Source of the DNA: a virus | Length of the DNA: 41,325 nucleotides | Reading direction: 5' to 3' (one strand) | IMG/VR virus record: IMGVR_UViG_3300022744_000051 | Coordinates: 1 to 41,325 of that record | Shown: positions 20,452 through 28,082 of the stretch, in pieces | Layout: every line of letters starts with the position of its first letter | How positions within the stretch are numbered: position 1 is the stretch's first letter | Position numbers and translations under genes: made by a program | Notes under the pieces: generated by a model | The model's database searches: none | The model's input: the letters and a program-made list of their open reading frames with translations, nothing else | Told to the model about the DNA's origin: nothing

Positions 20452-21126
20452 TTACTTGCCCCCTAGTAGGTTCTGTCGAAGTGGAACTGTATTGCCGAAT
20501 GCCCGGCCCGCGGTGTATCCCGAACTGTCTGTAATCCGGGCGGTTGTCTTCCGAGCAGCCTTCAATTTGCCGCCCGTAAGCTGGGTCAAGTAATCCCGGT
20601 TACCCTGCTCCTCCTGATCCGTTAAGACAACCAGCGCATTGCTCTGGCCCCTGCTAAGGTTAGGAAGTGCGGTAGCGGGTGCTGCCATCTCGAGGCAACG
20701 GCGATAGACTGACTGTGCAGCCCCGGTCATGAACGACCGACCGCCGCTGGCATATCGAGCCTCGGACTGGATGGCGCGCAGCGTCATCACGGCGATAGCA
20801 TGACAGACAGCCACGTTGCTCTCCTCGCCGACCAGCGTCACCTGATCGATCCGACCCTGCCGGTGATAGAACCACTTGCAGTAGTAGAGCTTCGTGATCC
20901 CATGAAGGACCGCGCTCGACCAAGGCCGGATGAGGACCTGCAAGGTTTTATGGGTGCGGACGGTTTCCCGATCCTCGGGCTCAAGCATCGCTCGATCCAA
21001 GTTGTGCTTGGCCATAAGCTCATGCGCCTTGGCGTTGAACGCTGCCGCCTCCTCGACTGTACAGGCGGTGTTATCAGCTTTCGCTAGGAGCTTACGGATA
21101 CGCTCCTTGATGGTGTCATCAACCAT
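20452..21126 (-). CDS. DUF2786-family protein, 224 aa
   Basis: The N-terminal 45 residues (IKERIRKLLAKADNTACTVE, then AAAFNAKAHELMAKHNLD) match the DUF2786 helical hairpin found in phage and bacterial proteins of unknown function. It is followed by the alpha/beta domain that normally accompanies it (VTLVGEESNVAVCHAIAVM). ATG 21126 has GGAGAACTGAA upstream and a promoter with leader hairpin. No catalytic role is established for the family. Confidence 0.8.
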   Translation of the reverse strand: MVDDTIKERIRKLLAKADNTACTVEEAAAFNAKAHELMAKHNLDRAMLEPEDRETVRTHKTLQVLIRPWSSAVLHGITKLYYCKWFYHRQGRIDQVTLVGEESNVAVCHAIAVMTLRAIQSEARYASGGRSFMTGAAQSVYRRCLEMAAPATALPNLSRGQSNALVVLTDQEEQGNRDYLTQLTGGKLKAARKTTARITDSSGYTAGRAFGNTVPLRQNLLGGK

Positions 21127-21138
21127 TTCAGTTCTCCA

Positions 21139-21189
21139 GTTGCGTCATTGCAACAGGCATACAATACGATGATGGCATCGAGGATGCAA
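21139..21189 (-). promoter_or_regulatory. Promoter and leader hairpin of the 21126 gene
   Basis: Minus strand TTGCAT (21184-21189), 17-bp spacer, TATTGT (21161-21166). The hairpin GTTGC-GTCATT-GCAAC (21139-21154) has perfect 5-bp arms and is followed by TGGAGAACTGAA and the start codon. Confidence 0.7.
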
Positions 21190-21210
21190 CTCCCCAATGC
21201 CATCATTTTC

Positions 21211-21378
21211 TTAAGAGACTACTCGATGTAGCGCCGCTACATATATTAGTAGAAAGAAGGACGCTGCAGTAAAGTTTACCCGGGGGGAGTAGTTCTCGGA
21301 TCGGGTTTGGTAGGCCCCAAGGAAGATACACCAGCCGATGTATCCCAGCACCAGCCAGGCGGATAGATCAATTATCAC
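21211..21378 (-). CDS. Two-span membrane micropeptide, 55 aa, GTG start
   Basis: GTG 21378 overlaps the stop of the Lys-rich gene (GTGA), with AAAGGTGAC upstream. The product has two hydrophobic segments (LSAWLVLGYIGWCIFLGAY and ASFFLLIYVAALH) joined by a polar basic loop (QTRSENYSPRVN). It is coupled to a DNA-binding-type gene and could act at the membrane. No homologue is recognised. Confidence 0.6.
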   Translation of the reverse strand: MIIDLSAWLVLGYIGWCIFLGAYQTRSENYSPRVNFTAASFFLLIYVAALHRVVS

Positions 21379-22040
21379 TCTTTGTCACCTTTAAGGATCC
21401 CCCGAATAGTCGGGGCGGCGGATTTCGGAAAGGTCCAACGGTCCTGGCCCTTGGTATGAAGGTTCTCAATCCTCGCTTCATGACGGCGCAGCTTGGCGCG
21501 AGCAACGCGGGGGTCGATGCCGAGCTCGGCTGCAATCTCTACCACGGTGACCTCGTTGTCATTCTTGACCTTCTCCGGCTTGAGCTTACCCTCGGCCGCG
21601 CGCTTGGCCCGCTTCTCCTCGATATGCTTCTTCTGACGTTCAGCTTTGGCCTCCGCCTCAGTATCCTTCTTCGCTTCCTTCCGCGCAGCCTTCTCGGCCT
21701 TGCGTTCCCTCTCACGAATATCCTGCACCGCCTTTCGAGAGTGCTTCGCATAGCCGTCGGTGTCGAGGCCACGCGCCAGCCCGGCTTTCGCCTTTGTGGG
21801 TTCCTTGGCCTTTGGCGCCTCAGCCTTCGGTTCTTCGGAGGGAGTCAAGTTCTTGGCGATTTCCGGATCATCGGTGATCGGGGTCGCATCGACATTAGCG
21901 CCGGGGAGCGTGTCGAGAAATCCTTGGTCGCGGAATCCTTGGATGGCGGACTCGAGCTTGGCGCGTGACGCTTTCCAGGATTTGAGTTCGGGCTTGTTCG
22001 CGTTAACACGGAGACGGTTCAGGGTAGCAAGATCAGACAT
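21375..22040 (-). CDS. Lys/Ala/Glu-rich protein with C-terminal helix-turn-helix, 221 aa
   Basis: Residues about 70-165 are a long charged Lys/Ala/Glu-rich helix (RERERKAEKAARKEAKKDTE). Residues about 168-215 form a small DNA-binding domain (VTVVEIAAELGIDPRVARAK, then LRRHEARI ... WTFPKSAAPTI). The same domain plan occurs in the rightward 116-residue gene at 35675. It is probably a chromatin-like or regulatory DNA-binding protein. ATG 22040 follows AAAGGTAACCGTCC. Confidence 0.72.
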   Translation of the reverse strand: MSDLATLNRLRVNANKPELKSWKASRAKLESAIQGFRDQGFLDTLPGANVDATPITDDPEIAKNLTPSEEPKAEAPKAKEPTKAKAGLARGLDTDGYAKHSRKAVQDIRERERKAEKAARKEAKKDTEAEAKAERQKKHIEEKRAKRAAEGKLKPEKVKNDNEVTVVEIAAELGIDPRVARAKLRRHEARIENLHTKGQDRWTFPKSAAPTIRGILKGDKE

Positions 22041-22059
22041 GGACGGTTACCTTTCTCGA

Positions 22060-22110
22060 GCATCGTTTTTGATGCAATCGAAACGTACCATCATGGCATA
22101 GTGGTGTCAA
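22060..22110 (-). promoter_or_regulatory. Promoter and leader hairpin of the 22040 gene
   Basis: Minus strand TTGACA (22105-22110), 17-bp spacer, TACGTT (22082-22087). The hairpin GCATC-GTTTTT-GATGC (22060-22075) keeps perfect 5-bp arms and a GT-starting six-base loop but replaces CATT by TTTT. Confidence 0.62.
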
Positions 22111-22137
22111 TGACTAAAATGCTACCCTGAAGAATGT

Positions 22138-24054
22138 TTATTCTTCTTCGTCCTTGTCGAGGATCCAGTACTCCTCGCCTTTCTTCTTCTTAATGGTAAC
22201 GTTCATCTTGGAACCGGCCCGCTTGAGAAGTTTGCTGTCGATACTGCGCTTCTCACCCATGCGAATAAGTTTGCTGAGTTCGACAGCGACCCCGGCTATA
22301 GTTGACTCGAGGAATTCCATCGCGTCTTGCATGTGGTCACCCTGAGTACCCTTGGTCCTCGCCTCGTGAGAAGCAGCGAGGATCATGTCAGCGGTAAGCT
22401 CAGTGTACTCACCCCAGACGAATTCCGCGTTATTACCCTTCTTGGCATTGATGTTGAACGTTAAGCCCTTCGCCATTGGTGCAAGGTTATTCTTCGCCTG
22501 AGCCATAACGCGAGTGTCGGTATCGTCCGGGTGACAGCCAAAGGTGATGACGATACGAGCAGAACCGGTGAAGGACATTGACCCGGACCCCGCGGTGATT
22601 GCAGAGCCCCGGCTCTTTGTCAAGTGTCGGATAACAACGACCGCACAGTCGAAGTCTTTCGACAGCTGCACAAACCAGTTCATAGCCTGCGTGGCCTCGG
22701 AACCTTTGTGGGTATCCGCCTTACCGATGTATGTATTGAGAGTGTCGAAGCATATAGCCACAGGGCGAATGAGTTCGAGGTGCTCGTAGATCAGTGCTTG
22801 GGCGTCGGGATCCTCGATGCTGAAGGCCTGCTCCACAACGATGTAGTTCTTCAGTTTATCGAAGCCGTTGTAGGAGAGTCGGACTTTGGTAACAGAGCCG
22901 GCGTTGTTTTCAATGTCGAAGTATACGACGGGCCCGGATGTAAAGGGCATGCTGGGCCGAGGACTGGGGAGTTTCTCGCCACAAGCAATCGAGGCGAAGG
23001 CGATCATGGAGGCGAAGGATTTACCGAGGCCGGGATCACCTTCCCATAGAGTGACAGTTTTACGAGCGAGGTAGGGATACCAGATCCAAGCGATGTCCTC
23101 GGCCTCAATGTCTGCCAGGGGCTGGAAGTTGAGCATAGGTGCCCGGCGACCAACCTCCTCGTCGGATTCTTCTTGGTCGGATCCTCGTTTGAGTCTGTCT
23201 TTACCCCCGGGTGCTGCCCGGAAGTGATGATCTACGATCTTGCTCAGCTCTCGGCGAAGATGCTCATCCTCATTGCGTCGGTCCTTGAACTTATTCCAGG
23301 GGCAACGCTTGATGACAGCGAAGGCCTCATCGAGAGACATGCCCGCTTCAACGCAAGCGTTCTCCAGCTTCCAAAGCATCTCACTGCGATCAGCCTTCCC
23401 GGTGATCCGCTTAGCGATCAGCTCACGCCTCACCCACTGTGGAAGCTTCTTCTCATACTGAGAGAATACTTCGGCGGGATTAAGATCATTGCCGTCAATC
23501 TCGCCCAGTTCATCTTCCGGGGGAAGTAGCTTATTAAGCTTACGTATCGTGTATGTCGGTCCGTCGTCCCATAGTACGCGGACAATGGGCTGAGACGAGT
23601 ATTTGTAATTGCGAGTTCCCGGGTAGCGAAGCAGCTGTGTCGTATCCCACCCGCTCGGGTCTGCGCCTACGTGGTAAGTAAGGCGTCGGTTCAACGCCTC
23701 GGTGACCGGCTTGTTTGTTACCCACAGCCCGACGAAGCGGCCCGGCGACGACTCAATGAGGATTGTCGGCTTTAGGCCGTGAAACTGTTTATCCGAACGG
23801 GGGTCAGCTTCATCAAGGTCTGCCCACAGGAGGTTAGGTAGTTCGGCCTCTTCCTTGTTACGGACACGACGATTAAATCCATGAGGACAGAAGTAGATGT
23901 CTTTGTCGGCGTTGTCCTTGATGAACTGCCTGATCTTACCGAACTCGTCCGTTCCAAAGAAGTGAGTTCCAAAAGTTCCCGCCCCCGATTTGGTACAGAT
24001 ACAAAAGAAACGCCCCGGCTGATCCCGCCAGATGTCAGTTATTGATATTGTCAC
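22138..24054 (-). CDS. Fused DNA primase and RepA-type replicative helicase, 638 aa
   Basis: Primes and unwinds DNA at the phage replication fork. The N-terminal 180 residues match the RepB/AEP-type primase pattern: LWADLDEADP (76-85, with D79 and D81 as likely metal ligands) and LLRYPGTRNYK (141-151). The C-terminal half is a RecA-fold hexameric helicase of the RepA/AAA_25 type. Its Walker A is EGDPGLGKS (338-346) and its Walker B strand ends in FD at 436-437 (PVAICFDTLN). A charged linker (280-305) separates the two. The start is GTG 24054, overlapping the excisionase-like gene by 20 bases. It is the first large gene from the leftward divergent promoter. Confidence 0.87.
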   Translation of the reverse strand: MTISITDIWRDQPGRFFCICTKSGAGTFGTHFFGTDEFGKIRQFIKDNADKDIYFCPHGFNRRVRNKEEAELPNLLWADLDEADPRSDKQFHGLKPTILIESSPGRFVGLWVTNKPVTEALNRRLTYHVGADPSGWDTTQLLRYPGTRNYKYSSQPIVRVLWDDGPTYTIRKLNKLLPPEDELGEIDGNDLNPAEVFSQYEKKLPQWVRRELIAKRITGKADRSEMLWKLENACVEAGMSLDEAFAVIKRCPWNKFKDRRNEDEHLRRELSKIVDHHFRAAPGGKDRLKRGSDQEESDEEVGRRAPMLNFQPLADIEAEDIAWIWYPYLARKTVTLWEGDPGLGKSFASMIAFASIACGEKLPSPRPSMPFTSGPVVYFDIENNAGSVTKVRLSYNGFDKLKNYIVVEQAFSIEDPDAQALIYEHLELIRPVAICFDTLNTYIGKADTHKGSEATQAMNWFVQLSKDFDCAVVVIRHLTKSRGSAITAGSGSMSFTGSARIVITFGCHPDDTDTRVMAQAKNNLAPMAKGLTFNINAKKGNNAEFVWGEYTELTADMILAASHEARTKGTQGDHMQDAMEFLESTIAGVAVELSKLIRMGEKRSIDSKLLKRAGSKMNVTIKKKKGEEYWILDKDEEE

Positions 24055-24235
24055 TGGCTTCGTCCCTTTCCTTCTTCAACCTCTCTACTTCCGACTTGGG
24101 TATAAGAACCATTCGGTCGTTGGGACGCTCGACAATAACCGTACCCCTGTGGATACGTTGATGAAGGGCCATAAAGCTGATGCCAATCTCTTTAGCAGCA
24201 GCCCTTACGCCATAATAATCTTGCAAACTCTTCAC
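24035..24235 (-). CDS. Excisionase/MerR-like small DNA-binding protein, 66 aa
   Basis: Residues 6-50 (YYGVRAAAKEIGISFMALHQ, then RIHRGTVIVERPNDRMVLIP) fit the small winged-helix pattern of excisionase and MerR-type N-domains. The last 15 residues are a charged helix. Start GTG 24235 has GGGGTGATTT upstream. It lies directly below the overlapping divergent promoters and is the first gene of the leftward unit, so it may control the switch or assist the primase at an origin. Confidence 0.68.
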   Translation of the reverse strand: MKSLQDYYGVRAAAKEIGISFMALHQRIHRGTVIVERPNDRMVLIPKSEVERLKKERDEASDNINN

Positions 24236-24247
24236 AAATCACCCCGG

Positions 24248-24277
24248 TTGACAATGGCGGCGAACTCGGAATATACT
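24248..24277 (+). promoter_or_regulatory. Rightward promoter of the replication arm
   Basis: TTGACA (24248-24253), 18-bp spacer, TATACT (24272-24277). The first rightward gene starts at 24323. It shares its -10 region with the leftward promoter. Confidence 0.72.
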
Positions 24278-24298
24278 GTCAAATCATTTAACGATCAA
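24270..24298 (-). promoter_or_regulatory. Leftward promoter of the primase-helicase unit
   Basis: On the minus strand TTGATC (24293-24298), 17-bp spacer, TATATT (24270-24275). The -10 overlaps that of the rightward promoter, so both cannot be open at once. Confidence 0.65.
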
Positions 24299-24322
24299 CC
24301 CCTATGGAAAAAGGATTTTTTG

Positions 24323-24817
24323 ATGGCCATCATCATCGAGGGAATGGACAATTCCGGGAAGTCTACGCTGGCCGTACGGCTGGCTGATTATATGGGCTTG
24401 GTCGTGCGAGAAAGTGAAGGGCCTCCTCGGTCGGACGAAGAGATCAACGCACGGGTGGATGCCTATGAGCAGCTCTCAGGTGTTCTCTTTGTTCGTCATC
24501 CCGTTATCTCTAACGCGATCTATGGATCGGTTCGTCCCAAAGGGAATCCGATCACTCCCGGCAGGGAGATGCTGTTCTACGAGCAGCCTCATGTCTTTAT
24601 ATATTGTGACGCGGGCAATCGTGGCCTAGGCGCTCACGTAGAAAAGGCTCACGATACTCCTCAACACCTCGAGGACATTACCAACAATTACAATAAGCTC
24701 CTGTATCTTTACAGGCAGTGGGCTGCGGAACACGCTCACTTTATCTACCGCATCGGCGACGATATGGATCAGCTGATTGCGACGATCTATTTCCACCACT
24801 GTTACTCAGTAGCTTAA
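24323..24817 (+). CDS. Deoxynucleoside/thymidylate monophosphate kinase-like P-loop protein, 164 aa
   Basis: The start is placed at ATG 24323 (AAGGATTTTTTG upstream); the longer open frame includes the promoter. The P-loop GMDNSGKST (7-15) and the segment LFVRHPVISNAIYGS (about 56-70), in the place of the DR motif, fit the thymidylate kinase family. That family transfers phosphate from ATP to a dNMP. At 164 residues it is shorter than typical enzymes. Given the next genes it may phosphorylate a modified dCMP, the role played by a different enzyme (gp1) in T4. Substrate is inferred, not shown. Confidence 0.78.
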   Translation: MAIIIEGMDNSGKSTLAVRLADYMGLVVRESEGPPRSDEEINARVDAYEQLSGVLFVRHPVISNAIYGSVRPKGNPITPGREMLFYEQPHVFIYCDAGNRGLGAHVEKAHDTPQHLEDITNNYNKLLYLYRQWAAEHAHFIYRIGDDMDQLIATIYFHHCYSVA

Positions 24818-24828
24818 GGAGCTCAGCG

Positions 24829-25722
24829 ATGTTTATTCCAACTCACCGCCACAAGAATGGCGGCCTTTATCAGCGTCTAGGCACCATGGAAGGGAAGCCC
24901 GAGGGTCCCGACGTAGGATGGCAGCCGGGAGTTGCCTACCGAAATGAGGCGGAAGAAATGTTCTGGACCCACAGGGAGCGATGGGATGAAGGGTTCGACA
25001 CAATTGAGGACTCGGATACTCGGGATGAGATAATCTGGGAGGACCATGTTAATGTCTCCGCCTTCCGCTTCTCCCTTGTGGAAGCCACGGACGTTTTCTA
25101 TATGATTTCCCGTGCGGGGCCCGTTACCGGTCATGCCCTAAGCTCGGAGTTTATCAGCTGGATGAAGCGGCTGTTTTCGGTACAGGCGGAGATGATTTCC
25201 GATAACCTGCACATCCGGGACCACGACTTCCCTGATATGATCGGGGATGTTAACGCCTTCCACGCTAAGTTCGGTCAGGAATATACAGGTAAGCCCCGGT
25301 TGCTTCCGGATGACCTCCATGACTTCCGCCACAAGTTCCACATGGAGGAGACCCATGAGTACCACGACGAGTACCCTAAGCTGCTGGACGCGGTTGCCCG
25401 CCAAGATCGTCGAGACATTGTTAACGCACTGGAAACCCAACTGGACTCTCTGGTTGATGCTGCTTGGGTGATCCTCGGCACTGCAGATGTCCAATTTGGT
25501 CGTCGGGCATTCATTGAGGCCTGGCGCCGGGTGGTGAAGGCTAACATGGCCAAGATCCGGAAGGATAATACCACCGACGGAGATGGTAGCGTTGACTCCG
25601 GTCGCGCACCGAAGTACGATATTGTCAAGCCCGCTGGTTGGGAAGCTCCCGATCATCGTGATCTTGTCTCGGACAACGCGATCTTCGACGAGCTGTTTGG
25701 CTCGGCGGACATGAAGGAGTAA
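24829..25722 (+). CDS. MazG-like nucleotide pyrophosphohydrolase with N-terminal DUF1653-like region, 297 aa
   Basis: The start is at ATG 24829 with AAGGAG upstream. Residues 5-60 resemble a DUF1653-type domain (HRHKNGGLYQRLG ... YRNEAEEMFW). Residues about 139-245 are an all-alpha NTP pyrophosphohydrolase: the metal motif is HMEETHEYHDE (171-181, with E173, E174 and E177), and DSLVDAAWVILG (207-218) supplies D207 and D210. This superfamily includes MazG, dUTPases and the T4 dCTPase. Beside dCMP hydroxymethylase-like genes, removal of unmodified dCTP is a reasonable inference. Substrate unknown. Confidence 0.82.
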   Translation: MFIPTHRHKNGGLYQRLGTMEGKPEGPDVGWQPGVAYRNEAEEMFWTHRERWDEGFDTIEDSDTRDEIIWEDHVNVSAFRFSLVEATDVFYMISRAGPVTGHALSSEFISWMKRLFSVQAEMISDNLHIRDHDFPDMIGDVNAFHAKFGQEYTGKPRLLPDDLHDFRHKFHMEETHEYHDEYPKLLDAVARQDRRDIVNALETQLDSLVDAAWVILGTADVQFGRRAFIEAWRRVVKANMAKIRKDNTTDGDGSVDSGRAPKYDIVKPAGWEAPDHRDLVSDNAIFDELFGSADMKE

Positions 25723-25727
25723 GTGCT

Positions 25728-26561
25728 TTGAAGGATGAGTGGATCAAGGAAGTCCTTAGACTTTCCCGAATGCCCGCGGACTTCTACTCGGGATGCCGAA
25801 AGATTATCCAGGGTAGACAAACGAAGTTCATGGACCTGTGGGATGATGAGGATCCGCTCATCCTCGAGGACTGTGGATACACCAAGTCGAAGATGGCTCA
25901 CCTTACCCGGGGGTACTTACATGAGGAAAGCCTTGAGGCCGCACACATGCTCTGGAAGCTACGGCGTACTAAGACGTCTTATGGTTCTGCGGGTTTTACA
26001 ACCTATAATCACTTCCTTAAAAACGATGCCGTTAAGAAATCCAAACGAGCATCTGTTATGGGACCTTGTATTCAGGCAATTACCCTGACGCAGATAAAGG
26101 GTGGTAAGAATGGTAAGTATTCCATCGATGCCTTCTATCGTACCACGGAGATACTGAAGAAGTTCCCCGCGGACTTGATTTTTATCCGGGATGTCCTGCT
26201 TAAGGATTTTGACTTCTCCGGCATGGAATTCACGGGGATGACTTGTCACTTCGCCAATGTTACTATCCACCCTCAGTACTTTGTGACTGCTATCCCTCAC
26301 CTCGAGGATCCTATCCGTGAGCTGGAAAAGATCAAGCGTAAGGATAAGTATTTCTATGACTGGATTATCAAATGGACCGCCAGGTACTTATGCGATGAAC
26401 ACTTTAGGGGCATTGAGAAGTTTGCTCAGGCTCTCCGCGTCAAAGTCGATGCCGACAAACGTATCCGCGGAAAGGATCGCCGTCTTCTCGCTGCTTACCT
26501 TCGAGAAAACCACCCCGGACACCGGAGTGAATATGAAGCCCCAGAGGAGGACGAAGAATGA
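25728..26561 (+). CDS. Divergent thymidylate-synthase-fold protein, 277 aa
   Basis: TTG start at 25728 with AAGGAG eight bases upstream. The region from 108 to 185 lines up with the thymidylate synthase core: GPC (112-114, with C114 as the nucleophile), FYRTTE (136-141, in place of YQRSxD), FPADL (146-150, in place of PFNI) and FTGMTCHF (168-175, in place of WTGGDTHLY). D149 takes the place of the Asn that selects dUMP, as in dCMP-using enzymes. The N-terminal 90 residues are helical and unfamiliar, and the last 40 are basic then acidic. It overlaps the next synthase-like gene by ATGA. It could be a dCMP-modifying enzyme or partner subunit. Confidence 0.68.
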   Translation: MKDEWIKEVLRLSRMPADFYSGCRKIIQGRQTKFMDLWDDEDPLILEDCGYTKSKMAHLTRGYLHEESLEAAHMLWKLRRTKTSYGSAGFTTYNHFLKNDAVKKSKRASVMGPCIQAITLTQIKGGKNGKYSIDAFYRTTEILKKFPADLIFIRDVLLKDFDFSGMEFTGMTCHFANVTIHPQYFVTAIPHLEDPIRELEKIKRKDKYFYDWIIKWTARYLCDEHFRGIEKFAQALRVKVDADKRIRGKDRRLLAAYLRENHPGHRSEYEAPEEDEE

Positions 26562-27403
26562 TCTTCAAGACGTTTGATGAAGCCCAGAAGCAACTGCGCG
26601 AGGACATGGTTAACCTCGCTCCACTAGTGCATTCCCGCCGGTGGCAAGGTGCTGAGATTGCGAACAATCCCAACATGGCAACCTATGAGCTGACCCACAC
26701 TCATTTCGTAGTGGACCTGTCCGGGTTAGAAGAGGACATCGAGGCCTACCAGAGAGACATCCGACCCGACCTTCCCTGGGCGGAGGATCACTTCCTTGAG
26801 CGAGTATGTGGATCACCGATCAACCCCGGCACTCACTGGGCGAATTGGGCCCACAATAATAAGGCGGGTGCAGCTCACTTCCTTGATGAGCGCGGCAAGT
26901 TCAACCACAACTACATGGAACGGTACTGGCCTAAGTACGCCGGCGCTGTGCAGCAACCCACCGAGCTGAAGGATGACTGGCGCTCGAGGTTCCGGTATAT
27001 CTCTCAGGAGCGGGGAGTACCCACGGCGCATAGAGGCATCATGTATGAGTACGGCGATCTATCAGATGTTGTCTCGCTCCTCGCGGAGGACCCCTATACT
27101 CGTCAGGCCTACTTCCCCGTCTGGTTCCCCGAGGACACCGGCGGCGGATCGAAGAGGACGCCCTGCACCCTCGGCTACCACTTTCTTATGAGGGAAGGTC
27201 GGCTGGACATCAACTACCACATTCGGAGCTGCGACTTCTACAAACACTTCCGGAATGACCTCTACCTGACTGTCCGTCTCCTCCTGTGGGTATTGAAGGC
27301 TGTTCGTTCCCGCAATCTCGAGTGGAACGACGTAGTACCCGGTTACTTCGTCATGGAGATCGGCTCACTCCATGTATTCAAGATGGACTGGGATAAGATC
27401 TGA
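26558..27403 (+). CDS. dCMP hydroxymethyltransferase-like enzyme, 281 aa
   Basis: The expected reaction is dCMP plus methylene-tetrahydrofolate to 5-hydroxymethyl-dCMP. Residues 181-275 match the thymidylate synthase superfamily and especially T4 dCMP hydroxymethylase: TRQAYFPVW (181-189), TPC with C203, IRSCD (222-226), FRND (231-234) and IGSLHVF (268-274). T4 has FRND and GSLHV at the same places. D234 replaces the Asn that reads uracil O4, the known determinant of cytosine preference. ATG 26558 overlaps the previous stop and has GAGGAGGACGAAGA upstream. It is coupled to the 64-residue and dCMP deaminase genes. A dUMP-using relative remains possible but less likely. Confidence 0.82.
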   Translation: MIFKTFDEAQKQLREDMVNLAPLVHSRRWQGAEIANNPNMATYELTHTHFVVDLSGLEEDIEAYQRDIRPDLPWAEDHFLERVCGSPINPGTHWANWAHNNKAGAAHFLDERGKFNHNYMERYWPKYAGAVQQPTELKDDWRSRFRYISQERGVPTAHRGIMYEYGDLSDVVSLLAEDPYTRQAYFPVWFPEDTGGGSKRTPCTLGYHFLMREGRLDINYHIRSCDFYKHFRNDLYLTVRLLLWVLKAVRSRNLEWNDVVPGYFVMEIGSLHVFKMDWDKI

Positions 27404-27597
27404 TGCAGATCACCACCGCCTATATGATCGGGGACCGCGTCACTATCGACCGTGATGAGTCCCTGGTCGGTGTTATCACCGCGATCAGCATCCGCGGCGA
27501 GGGGTTAAACATCACCTATGAGGTCAGCTACATTCATTGTGGAAGTAGTCATGCTCCGTGGGTCGAGCAATGGAGGATTAACAAATGGCAAGGGTAA
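27403..27597 (+). CDS. Small beta-barrel-like protein, 64 aa
   Basis: ATG 27403 overlaps the hydroxymethylase stop (TGATG). The strand pattern (YMIGDRVTIDRDESLVGVIT, then YEVSYIHCGSSHAPWVEQW) suggests an SH3- or KOW-like small barrel. It lies between two nucleotide enzymes and overlaps the deaminase start by 13 bases. Function unknown. Confidence 0.6.
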   Translation: MQITTAYMIGDRVTIDRDESLVGVITAISIRGEGLNITYEVSYIHCGSSHAPWVEQWRINKWQG

Positions 27598-28082
27598 GTC
27601 GACAGCAGATGTTCATGGGGATTGCAAGGCTCGCTTCACAGCGGGCCACTTGCTTTCGCCTAAACGTCGGAGCCATGGTAGTCCATGACAACAATCCAAT
27701 CGCCATGGGGTACAATGGACAGCGACCGGGAGAGGATCACTGTCAAGGAAACGAATGCCCCGGCATCATCCCCGGCAACTGTGGTACCTTCCACGCCGAG
27801 GTGAACGCGCTGACGAAAGCTTCGACCTTGCTTGCCAGCAGCGCAGGCGTCGGTAAGTGGCCCGCCGAAGTCGATCTGTACTGCACAGATAGCCCCTGCG
27901 GGTATTGTACTACCTTCATCCTTGAGAATACCCCGCTGAGGGTTACTCGGATATTCTACGGTACGCCCTATCGAGATACCTCACACCTCGGTCGGTTCTT
28001 CGGCATTACCGAGGTTTATCAAATCACCCCGGCAGGTTATATTGTCGATCACTTTACTCGGAAAGTTATCGAGCTACCATGA
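27585..28082 (+). CDS. dCMP deaminase, 165 aa
   Basis: Converts dCMP to dUMP, feeding ThyX and draining unmodified dCMP. The zinc site of the cytidine/dCMP deaminase family is present: HAE (70-72, with E72 catalytic) and PCGYC (104-108, with C105 and C108 as zinc ligands). Length is normal for phage dCMP deaminases. The extra segment CQGNECPGIIPGNCG (53-67), with three more Cys, may bind the second zinc seen in T4-type enzymes. ATG 27585 follows GGAGGATTAACAA; the stop overlaps the polymerase start. Confidence 0.9.
   Translation: MARVSRQQMFMGIARLASQRATCFRLNVGAMVVHDNNPIAMGYNGQRPGEDHCQGNECPGIIPGNCGTFHAEVNALTKASTLLASSAGVGKWPAEVDLYCTDSPCGYCTTFILENTPLRVTRIFYGTPYRDTSHLGRFFGITEVYQITPAGYIVDHFTRKVIELP

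Noticed and set aside
21456-21968. Long hydrophobic rightward frame of 170 codons
   Set aside because: Mirror image of the Lys/Ala/Glu-rich leftward gene; Leu runs are the complement of Lys/Glu codons, and no ribosome binding site precedes it.
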